Shown: positions 36,076-48,200 of the stretch, in pieces
How the letters are laid out: each line of letters starts with the position of its first letter
Position numbering within the stretch: position 1 is the first letter of the stretch
Source: Vigna angularis
Lineage: Eukaryota > Streptophyta > Magnoliopsida > Fabales > Fabaceae
Direction of reading: 5' to 3'
Assembly (NCBI RefSeq): GCF_016808095.1
Contig: NC_068977.1
Location: forward strand, 11,096,479 to 11,160,478
DNA: 64,000 nucleotides
Position numbers and translations under genes: made by a program
Notes under the pieces: generated by a model
Databases searched by the model: none
What the model was told of the DNA's origin: nothing
Seen by the model: only the letters and a program-made list of their open reading frames with translations

Positions 36076-39000
36076 CTACCAAACTAAACCCTTTCTTCTC
36101 CTAAACCTATCAACATGGTCTGTGCTCATACGAGATTTTTCTGGTTTGTCTGGTTTTTTGGATTTCTCAAGACGGCTATCTAAACTGTTTCTAGAAACTT
36201 CAGGGATTTCCTTACCCAATTCAGAAGTACCAGATGTTCCACCTTCAGATTCTTTTCTAGCTTTGCCTTGATTCTCAGACTCTACAGTGTCCTTTTTAGA
36301 ACCATTTGCAGTTGCTTTAGATTTTCCAATTGTCTGTACAAATTTCTTTAGATGTTTAATGAATTCTGGGTAAAGCTCAAGATTACAATGCCCACCACCA
36401 CTTACCCACAAGGGTTCGTACTTTACCTTGCAAAGCTCCCAGAGCTGCTTCCCATGGGACACGTCCACAACTTCATCTGCTGTCCCCTGCCCATGCAAAA
36501 ATTGTAATCATCATCACTACAGTTTACCAACTTCTGAAGAAAAGGTGATAAAAAGAACACTGAAAACATATAAGTGGCAAGTATGTATGATGAATGCCTC
36601 ATAACCATTCAAAGGAACTGTTGAAAGTCCCACATCAACTAGAGATAAAACTAATTTGAAGTATATAAGTGGATGCAAACCTCACCTTACAAGCCGATTT
36701 TGTGAAGTTAAGTTAGGCTTAAAGTCCACTTTTTAACATGGTATCAAAGATATGATTAGAGCCTATCCTAGCGATATTTGTTATTTATTGGGCATATTGT
36801 TCCAACCACCACTATCGGACCACCCATTAATGTTTAGTCCCACGCTCGAGATGTATATACCTCGGCGTGAGAGGGTGTTTTGGAAGTTCTATATCAACTA
36901 GAGATAAGACTAATTTAAAGTATATAAATGGGTGCAAACTTCACCTTACAAACCGGTTTTGTGGGGTTGAGTTAGACTTAAAATCCACTTCTTAACAGGA
37001 GCCAACTTTTATGAGTATTTTGGTCTTTAAAAAAGTTAACTTTTGTATTTGTAAGTGAGAGATTAAAGGGTAAAATAGCGGATGTAAATTATGTGTAAAA
37101 ATTTGTTGGGTCACCAAACATTTCAATACCATCTTACATGGGATTTAGGCACTCATAAGTACCCACTTCCTGTCATAGCATCACCCTGAGAGTTTGTTGA
37201 AATAAAAGAGAAAGAGACATAGGGTTCAATGGCTATGTAAAACCTTTTACAGTGATGGGAGGCATTAACAACTCTAAAGCATTATTCTCTCTTGGTTAAA
37301 ATTCATTGAAACTCATTAAAGAAAAAGTGAGATCAACAAAAGGTCATAATTTCCAATAAATTTCAGCCAACAATAGTGTGTTTATAACATTTCTCAGGCC
37401 ACTAACCAGCACTTCTCTCAGAAGAAAAGTAAACAAGAAAGGTAACTCGTTACAATAACTACGGTCTATATTTGCTGTGGAAGTCTTTACAACAGTTTTT
37501 TGTTTTTCTTTTTTTTCTGAAAGACATATGTAAGTCTAAAATGGTTTACACTGTCCATGGATTAAATGCAACAGTAGCAAATCACTTGTCTTAATCAAGC
37601 ATGTTCCAGAAACATATAAAAGTATTGATTAGAGAAGTTGACTTAGTTTACAGCTGAAACCTGAAAGAAAAACTAGATGCAGCACCGACAAAGGCAAAGA
37701 AGATGAACATGTAACCTTAAAAGAACACATTGAATTGAAGGGGGTGGTGGGGCTGAGGGGACAGAAAAAGCCACTTACATGTATAACCAAAACAGGACAT
37801 TTGACTGCACCAACCTTATCAATGTTCTGGACAGAAGAAAAAAAAAACATGTAAAACATCCATAGATTAAATGAAATAGATTGGAGCAGAATCAATTAAG
37901 GAGTCTGTGTACCTTGTAAATATCAAACCAGTATGTCCTTTTTACAGGGTATAGTACTCTAAGTCCAGATAAAATTGGACTATGCAAGACAACCCCTCTC
38001 AATTCTGGTATCTGTGAAGCAAGATCAAGTGTGGGACCACTCCCAACAGATTGACCATACAGTATCAATTGGTCATCTTTCACCCCGTATTGTTCTTTTA
38101 GGCATTTATATGCAGCATCAATATCTGCGTATGTATTATATTCAGTTGGCTGTTTCAACATGCAAAAAGGATGATTGTTAAGTTGCAAGCAATAATGTCA
38201 CTCGAAAGAACCATCAACAACAGCATACTCTCTTTGCCAATAACTGGAAGTTTCTATTCAATGCAGATAAACTTTAAAGTTCTTGATCTTAAATTGCTTA
38301 TAAATCCACATTTTGCCACAAAACCATTTAAACGTTTTGGATAATGTCCTTTTACATTCATTAACAAACAATAACTGTTTTAGAATTAAGAATGTTAGCA
38401 CTGTTATACTATGTTAGGACTCTTGGAATTTCTTTAAGATTTTGTTTTTAGTGATCATGCTAAGTTAGGATATAAAAACATGCTAAGAACATCATAGAAC
38501 AAGGGCAATATAAATCTTAATCTTACCCAATGTTTCATGCGTACTAGATAACAAATCAAATGACATTAATAGTTGACATGGACTACATACTGATAGGATA
38601 AGATATGAATTATGTTTAAAAGATAACATCACCTTATTATTGAAATTGCATATAATTTCCAAATGTAATTTTTAAACTCTTACAAATTATAAAAACTTTT
38701 AACAGTTTAACAAAACAATAAAATTATTTTTTATTTATGTAAATACTTTTCTTAACATATAACATTTGACGAAAAACTATTTAATCTTAATATTTTAATT
38801 ATAAACATATTTAAAATTTACATATCAATTATTATAATTATATACAAAGTAATATCTTGACTAATGCTGATGTGGAAATACACATGACATTACCATAGAT
38901 TACCAATGAGACATTGACGTATTAGCATTAGCATACAATCAGAGGTTCGGTATGCAAAATTTTAAAACTAATGTTGTAAAATGCTCAACGAGGTAAAATG

Positions 39001-39235
39001 CACAATAATAATTAAAGATGTAAAGGACAAAAATGTTAAACTTAAGATAAAAAATTATATACTCTTTATATTCTACAATTTCCAAAGTTACGAAGTCATG
39101 GCTTAGTTAATAAATAAAAATAATTTAAACGTAATAATATTACATATATTAATTATATATTTGACCTCCTACGACGAGTCATTCTGCAAATTAATAACTA
39201 TATAATTTTAAAAAATAAATAACACCAAAATAAAT

Positions 39236-39274
<39 letters not shown>

Positions 39275-42200
39275 AAATTACAATTGTCGTCTCTCTTAAA
39301 AATAAATCATGTCACTCATTATCGACCACTCAATAGCCTTGTTATAGCAAGGATGGGTCCCACATATAACAATAATTTATAATTGGGTAAAAAATACATA
39401 TTATTCATTTGTGTACTTTAATTTATTATCTTAAGCAATCATTTATAATAGTTAGTTCACACAATCGATCATATTTGGGAGAGTAAGTATACCATCAACA
39501 AATATAATAGCAGTATATATAAAATAATTTTTATCAATTAATTAAATCAGTTAGACTTAGTAGTTTGGGATAGTTGAATAAAAAGAGGCCAAATGTTTTT
39601 ATCTCAGTTTTAATATTTTTTTCAATTTTTCATTTATTATTTTACAGTCTACCGCCCCCCACCCAATCTACTTTACAAAATGCACACATTATTAATTACT
39701 GTCAATTATCAATAATCCATGTCAATATCATATCTACTTTCAAATTAATATTACAATTTTGCAGTCAAAATTTAATTTACAACAGTTAAGAGTCAACTAT
39801 GTGTAATAGGCAATTGATACAATGCACAGAAATTTAACACAAATTTACATCCTAGTGGCATAGGAGCAACTGCTTCCTAGTTACGAAACTATAAACCAAT
39901 AGCTTCAACCTACTTCCAAATAGAAATTCTCTCCAACTTACAAAATAATCATCCATCTAAAGCAAATAATCTTGTAGGCTAAAATCATAATCTCCACATA
40001 TACTTTCAATTCCATCAATTCCGTATCTTTCACCATTCAAATTAATAATGTCTAAACCATCACTATAAGGCTCCCACCAATTTGCTGCAGTCTTTAAATT
40101 AATTGACCTAGTGGTCAAGAGACATCCAAAATATTGTTCGTTTTTTGAAATTGTCAATTTGAACATCAATAAAAGTTTGTTCACTCTCATCCTTCACCAT
40201 CTTTGTTAGACATTTCATTTCCAAATTAGCTTTAAATCCAGGATGATAATGCTTTTGAGGGTTAAGGAAATAGCCTACACCATGCAAAGCCCTATGAAGA
40301 TGTTTGTCCCACCTTTTATCAATGATATTACACAAAGGCAAATAACTAATAAAAACCTATTACATTAAGTTAGTTTTTTTTTTTAGTTTCAAAATCACTA
40401 ACTTAAGAAATAACTACACAAATAGTTAGACTGGATACCTTGTTTTGATAGAATTGAAAGTCTTTTGAATGTTATCATGAGCTTGGTCCATTCTTGATAA
40501 ATGAGTCCCATGACTAGTTATCAACCAATTGATGCACTTCAGAAAGACGCAATGCACCCTTCAAACAAGTTATAATATTCGTCCAAAAATCTTCATCCAA
40601 AACCACATACTCAACTGTTTTTTTATCCTTTATTTTAGCAAACCTATTAGACGTCCATTCATAACTAGTAAAGATTCTAATTAAAGCTCTTTTATCTCAT
40701 GAAAGCACCCAAATGTCAAGTAAAATGTGGCAAAGTAAGTAATACTTGGCCTAACCAAATCTCTTCTTTTTGTGAAATGTTGTAGTATAGAAATTAAAGA
40801 AGTTCTTGAATAGATAAAGGTTGTAATTTTTTTACCTTTTTGAATTATCTCCTCGTGAATTGAGATCTTGTCATAATCCTTTAACAGAGTCAACACAATA
40901 TCACATGGTGTGAAACATAGTCTTTTCTTCTGTGCCTTGACATTTGACTGTACCCTCAAAGTTTACATCTATCACAACTTAGACAACATTTTCTTCCCCA
41001 ACCTCTTCAACAGTGTTATCCATCTTCTAAAAAAAATTCAACTATTTTGGATATAGCATATTAATCTACTGACTTCATAAACAATTCTCTTTGATTGTTC
41101 ACTAGGAAATTTATCATTGTCCTTCTTTATCAGTCCAACCATCAATCATAATCGTTCATTCAATTTTCTTCCATTCATCCCTATGTGCTTTTAAAGCAAG
41201 TGATGTTTTCACTTCCTCCTTCAAATATATGACATCAATTTCATGATAGGATAGAGGTTTAAATCCAAATCAAACATAGCACTAGACTTTCCCACTTTGC
41301 CACATTGAAAGGTATGGTGTTGTCATAGAAAAACCTAGCAATTACTTAACATGTTTTCTCTCACAGCTTTAAACATGTTGATGGTGGCTTATGTGCAAAC
41401 TACCCTCTTCTTAACAATATTTCTAAGACTGCTGCCAATGCCAAATGCTTCATTGTTTTATCTTTTCTCACCACCTTCTACAATTTGATTATCCTTGTTG
41501 AAGCTTAATTTCTTGATTAAATTTGGTTGCAAACCAACAACAATATCTCATATGTCCTTTTCACTTCTTCTGTAACACCCTTGTAAGCTCCAAAATCCTA
41601 GTCAAGTGATGCTTGAACCGATGAACACGCCTTGGTATTACCTTTTTGTAGTATTTGCCTTGAAGTTTCTAGTATCCCCAACAACTGAAATACAATGCTT
41701 CCTAGCTATATAACTTGTATTTCCTAGAGCAATTTGGAAGTCATGGGTATAAAGGAGTTTGAAGTTGGATTTGAAGACACTTTAACTATTGGGAAAAAAT
41801 TGATCGATAATATTAATAATTAGGTTGCAATATAGTTCAATTTATTGTAAAGGAAAAGTAGACGGGGTGGTGCATAGTGGTGGTAATAAACAATGAGTGA
41901 CTACAAGTAATATTAAATAGCCAAAGGGCATCATGAGATAGTCAGCATGGCAGTCAAAATCACAATCCATAGTCTAAATAATCGTACAAGTGTAAAATCA
42001 TTAGATTTTTTATTGGGTTTAGAATTTGCTTGACCCAATTTGGAACCCAAAACTTAACCCCAATTTGTTTTCCTTTGAAAGCCCAACTATGTTTGAAAAA
42101 GTTGTGATTTCCTTTCTTCCCTAAATAAAAAATTGTGACCATCTCTTTTCCCTGAATACAAAACTACTACCCTCACACAAATACCAGTGCTTGTTTACCA

Positions 42201-45200
42201 TGAAAAAATGTCGCCATGATTGTCACTCCCCCCTGGTTAAAAAATGTCACAACTACCCCTCTCCGGTCTCCAAAACACAAACTTTTGCCCCTCCTTTGGC
42301 TATTTAATTTCAATTCCAAACACTAATCACTCTCCTTCCCATCCATCTTTCTCTTTTTTTTTCCAATGCACGACACCACTCTGTTTCTCCAATTCATCTT
42401 TCTCCGTACTTTTTTTCCACTGCGCTACCACCCAAAGTGCAATCCAATCATCTTTCTCCCTCAATTTTTTTCTAGTGTAGTGCACTTAATCTGCACTACA
42501 AAATGACTTCAAATCCAACTTCAAACTTCCCTATACCTCTGGCTAACAAAAATGCTCCAAGAAATAAGAGTAATATAGCTTGGAGTTCGGAGCACCATAA
42601 AACTTCAATGCAAATACTGTCAAAAGGTAATAACAGGACAAGTTTATTGGTTACAAGGGTGTTACTCATGAAGTGAAGAAGGAAATGTGGGATTCTTGTT
42701 GGTTTTCAACAAAATTTAAACAAGAAATCAAGTCTTAATATGGAGTAGGAAATGGAAAAAGCTGGAGAGAAAAGAAAACACAGTGAAGCATCAAGCAATA
42801 GTCCTAAATATATCTTTAAGAGAGTAGTTAGACAAGCTATCACCAACATGTTTAAGAAAGGTGAGAGAGAAAGCATGTGAAGCAATTGCTAGGTTCTTCT
42901 ATAACAACACCAATGTGGCAAAGAGTGAAGAATTTAATGTTATGTTTGATTTAGTATTAAGGCATGGCAATGGATTTAAATCTCCATCCTATCATGGGAT
43001 TAGAGTCAAATCTTTGAAGGAGGAAGTTGAAATTATATCACTTGTTTTACAAGCACATAGCGATGAAGAAAACAAGATGTACAATTATGATTGATGGTTT
43101 GCCTGATAAGAAAAGGACAATAATCAACTTCCTAGTGAATAGCTCAAAGGGAACCATGTTTGTAAAGTCAATAGATGCACCTACTATATCTAAAATAGTT
43201 GAGAAAGTTTATGAGATGATGGATAATGTTAGGTGTTTTGTGCTAGACCTAGTTCCTAGAAATCTCTTATACAATTCTCTTCTATTCATTGTATCTGATG
43301 TATCCCAAGTCATTATAAATATGAAACCTTAAGAAAGGGGAATACTCTCTAAAATTCATTCTAATATTCCTGAGTATCTTTCTAAAGTTGGTATGGGTGG
43401 ACCCCGCTTTGTTGGTCTCTATCTTGTCTTTATTCATCAAAAGAATTGTCTATCAATCACTATCCATTATTATTCGTTGTTGTTTGCCACTTTCAACTAC
43501 TGACCACCATTGTTTGTTGTTGGTTTTTGTCCTTCGATGCCTTAGTTTGGTGTGCCGCGAGGAGTGTGACCCTACCCAAATGAACCTACATCCATACTCT
43601 GACGTGCCTTCCAAACGCCACATTGCCCTAGGCATGTGTCTCTCGCACTGGATTTTGGTAGTTAGGATCTTCCCAGACCACCATGGTTTAACTCGTTAAA
43701 GCTTTCTAAGTGTTGTTTGTCCTAATTAGGATTTCTCTCACTTGTAACCCCAGGTTTCTCTCTCTTGATCTTGAAACCCTAGTTACCTTGTTACATTTTT
43801 GGAATGTCTCCGTGTTTTTGCTCAATATGCCTTCAGGAATTTTCTTCACCATAATTTCTACTTGTGAAAAAGGAGGTCACGACAGTAGAGAAGAGCATCC
43901 TCAATGTACATATTGTAAAAGAATGAGTCACATCCAAGAAAATTGTTACTTTTTACAAGGCTTTCTTGCCAAGCACAATCCTTCACCCATTCTATTTTGT
44001 CAAAACTTCCATTTCTCAAGCCTTGGAGTGTAAAAATTCATGGATAATTGCTTCAGGTGTTGCTAGTCATGTTTCTGGAAATGCTTCATTATTCTTTTTG
44101 TTTCTTATCCTAAAATTCCTCATGTTATTACTTTAGCCAATGGATCTAAAGTTACTTCGCAAGGAGTTGGTCAAATCTCCCTTTCCCCGTCCTTAAACCT
44201 AAATCGTGTTCTTCTTGTCCCTAATTGTCCTTTCAACCTAATTTCCCTAAGTTAATTAATCCAATTCTTCAATTATCTCGTTACCTTTGATCCCAATTCT
44301 TGTCATACAAGAGCATGATACAAGTCAATTGATTTGTGAAGGACATGAATCTAGAGAAATCTACTATCTTGGTTTTGGAACATTGATGTCTTGCTTAGCT
44401 TCCCATCTCCTAAGCTTTTGCATGATCACCTAGGTCATCCACATTTGTCAAAATTAAAAAAATGATTACTTGTTTATCCTTCTTAAGTGATAACATTGTT
44501 GAAGTGGTGAGAGAAGACCTATTCAAGTTGTGATAGATAATGGAGCAAACTACAAAATTGTTGGTCAAACGTTGATAGCAAAGAGGAAAATGGCTATTTT
44601 TTATGCTTTGTGGTGCATATTGTGTTAACTTAATGTTAAAGAATTATGAGAAGAAGATCCTAAATTCCTGAGGAGACAAATTCAAAAGGTAAAGAAATTA
44701 CTACCTTTTCAAGAAGTTCTCTAATTTCTTTATTACAACATGTCACAAAAGGAAGAGATTTGGTGAGGTCCGATCTTACTCGTTTTGCTACATCTTACTT
44801 GACATTAGGGTACTTTCATGAGAACAAGGGAGCTTCACTTAGAATGTTTACTAGTAACAAATGGAAGTCTAGTAAGTTTGCTAAAACAAAAATGATGGAA
44901 AAATAGTTGAAGATGTGGTTTTAGAAAAGAATTTTTGAAAGAATATCATAACTTCTTTCAAGGGTGCATTGCCGCTAATTGAAGTGCTTCGGTAACGGGT
45001 TCATTTATGAACCAATGGACCGAGCTAAGGGAGAAGATACAAAAGGCTTGCAATGCTATCAAAAAAAGGTATTCAATCTAACAATTTATATATTTGTTTA
45101 TTAAGTTAGTGATTTTGAAATTGAAAACAAAAAGCTATTTCAATGTAATATATTTTTATTAGTTATTTGTCTTTGTTGAACATCATTAATGAAAGGTGGG

Positions 45201-48200
45201 ACAAACAACTTCATAGACCTTCGCAAGCTATAGACTATTTCTATCCTCAAATGCATTATCATTCAAGATTTAAAGCAAATTTGGAAGTTGATAGGTTTCC
45301 GAACAAGAAACCCAACCAAGAACTCCCTCACAGTCTCTCACACCAAGAAAACAGAGAGATATATGATGAATTGTGTATTATCAACAGAAAGAATAGTGTG
45401 TGTTTAAACGACGCAGAGGCATAACCCTCTTTATGAACTCCAAGTAGGTAGGTTGCAAGTATTCCTTTCCCTCTCGTCGCCGGTGATTCTTGCGGTACCG
45501 CCTCCTTGAGTCGTCTCTTCTTTACGGACCCAACGCTCTCAGCGATTCCCCCTCGTCCCTGCGCTCGCGACTGGGTTCGCTTCTTGTTACTACTTTCGTC
45601 GCACCTCCCCAAGAGCTCTGATTCTTGGTCGACTGTCCGCCTCCGATCTTCGAATGGGAACACAGCTTCTCTACATCACGCGTGACTCACATGGCGGTCA
45701 TTAGGTCCTGCGGATCATGGGGCCTCACTTGGTCGCTCACCTCTTCCTGGAGTCCCGCCATGAAGTATCCCAGGAGCTGTTCTTCAGGGATCCTTGTCGT
45801 TTGTCCCACCAACACTTCAAAATCCCGAACATACTCGCTCACCGGTCCCACCTGTTTAATGGCGGCCAACCTCTCATAGACGGACCCTCGTCCCCCTTCT
45901 CCGAACCTGATCACCAACGCCCTTTTCAACCCTTCCCAAGAATTGTTCTTGGTTTTTCCCTCCAAAAACAAAACCAATACGCTGCATACCCTTCCATGCT
46001 GATGAAGGCCAATTGCAATTTCTCGTCTTCGGCCACCTTCTGCACTTCAAAGAACTTTTCCACTCTACTAATCCAAATCAATGGGTCGCCCCCTTCAAAC
46101 CCCGGTAATTCCACCCGTTTCCTCCGATTAGAAAGCCCTTCTTGATTCCCTTCTCCTCTTCTTCCTCTATCTTCGTCGGGTCTGCCATCGTTGTCATTCA
46201 CCGACGATTCACTGCCACCTTGGCGGTGGCCGTTTGGGTCACGATTGCGATCCCCTAACATCTTCAGGATCGCCTGGATATCCTGACGCATTGCTTCGTA
46301 GTTCTGTCTTAAGGCTCCTGTTTCATGTCGCAGGTACACTGTGTCAACCTTCGTCTCCGCCATTGCGATTTCCACCGCCTCCAACTGACCTTCTACCGCC
46401 ACTACTCTTCCCTCCATCACACACGCTCGTCACTCCTCCAATTGGGATCCGGCAGGTTGGACCAATTGATAGGTTTTCGAACAAGAAACCCAACCAAGAA
46501 CTCCCTCACAGTCTCTCACACCAAGAAAACAAAGAGATATATGATGAATTGTGTATTATTAACAGAAAGAATAGTGTGTTTACAAGATGCAGAGGCATAA
46601 CCCTCTTCACAAGTCTAAGGCTTGTCAACAAACAATGTACTCAAAAACTGCCTTCTAACTATCCAATCAATCTATTTATACAATTCCTCTGCCTTCTATC
46701 CTAATCTCCTTTCCTATTATATCCAAATACCCTATATCCTAACAGAAGTTAAATGAGTTATGATGGAATTTATAACTAGGATGGTGAAGGATAAAGATGA
46801 AAACACACTCATTGATATTCGAATTGGTGACTTGAGAAAATGAGCTAAATATTTTGGTTGTCCCTTGGTTACTAGATCAATAAATTTAAAGACTAGCAAA
46901 TTGGTGGGAGTCTTATGATGAGCATCTAGAACTCCAAAAATTCGTCATTCATGTATTGAGCTTGACATGTAGCTCCTCCGAATGTTAGTGTAATTGGAGT
47001 TCCTTTGAGATGGTAAGTTTATGTTAAAATATATCTCTAGAAAAGAATTACTAGTCTACTACTTGCTTACCATATTTGTCTTTGCATTTATTTAAATCCA
47101 CAAAAAGAGAAGAAATACACTAAAGCAAAGCATGAATGATGTTTTTGTTATGGATAACTCAAAATTAGCTAAGAAGAAGCAAACAAGAAAACCAACTCAA
47201 AATTAATATTTATGGAAATGATGAAGTTTGAAGGTCTCTTGGCAGATCATGAATTTAACTCAAAATTATTTGGTTTAGTTGGAGTATTATTTTGTTACTA
47301 TTTTGTAATTTTGTAACTAGGAAGGAGTTACTCTTATTTAACTAGGATGTCATGTTTAAGGATTTATTACTTTATTATATATTATGAAGTTCAATTATGA
47401 ATTTTGAGAGTGATATAATGATTGTGTGTATATGTATAAATTTCATAAAGTTTGTAGGATGATTAGTGTTATGATCTTCCGATTTAAGATTTATATTTCT
47501 CTTTTCGATCTTGAATAAGATCTTGATTTTGATTACCATGATCATGAGCTAGAAATGACACTAGAGGTGCTACTAAAAGGAACATCTAGGCCATGAGAGG
47601 CACTCTTGAAAGGTATGTTAAGGCCACAAGAGAACTCGTTGTAAGGAACATCAAGGAAGCGAGAGGTGCTATTAGAGGAAAGTCGAGGCTAGAAGAGACA
47701 CTACCAAGAGAATGTTGTAGTTGCATCATGAGAAATATTGCTTTCTCACGAGTTGCAATCTACAATGGCAATTTTGCACAATTCTCCAAAATCACAACTT
47801 TGAGGCAATTCAAGATTTGGGGGGAGGGGGGGAGGAGATTGTAGACGTGTACGATCTTATGCCCCAAAATTTGATTTTGACAACCATGCTAGGATGGATC
47901 CATTGCCTTAGTAGGAGAAGCTATTGTTTTTTAACTCTGGTATTTACTATATAATTGGATATATTGGCTTACTTTATTTTATATTTGTTTTCCTTATCAT
48001 GTTGAATTGAAGTGCAATTATTTGTTTCATGTGTGATATAATGATTTATGTTTAATATGCATATTTAATAGTGTGTGCAAATATATGAATTTATAAATTT
48101 TGTAGGATCTTACAATCAGCGTTACAATCTGTTAGGGCCTGGCGAGTGTATGAGAGAAGAAGATATAGGAGGAACAGGGGGGAGGACGAACGTCTTGAGC

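Larger units (their letters stand above)
42500..47040 (+). pseudogene. hAT transposase relic, copy 2 (plus), with two nested retroelements
   Basis: Homologous to copy 1 from cttcaaatccaacttcaaac (about 42509) onward. Fragments in order are: a BED-like region (42560-42680); [35 protein letters not shown] (42877-42990); [20 protein letters not shown] (43092-43155); resumption near 44505 (VVQVV-DNGANYK-like, then [21 protein letters not shown] in shifted frames); [10 protein letters not shown] (about 45003); and [20 protein letters not shown] (about 45169). After the retroelement at 45289-46744 it continues with [22 protein letters not shown] and the dimerisation motif [24 protein letters not shown] (46925-47015). 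It carries many stops and is long dead. Confidence 0.78.

Noticed and set aside
47593..47844. 83-codon frame with KEARGA-like repeats as a candidate gene
   Set aside because: Repetitive phrases, no partner exon, no domain, and surrounded by transposon debris.
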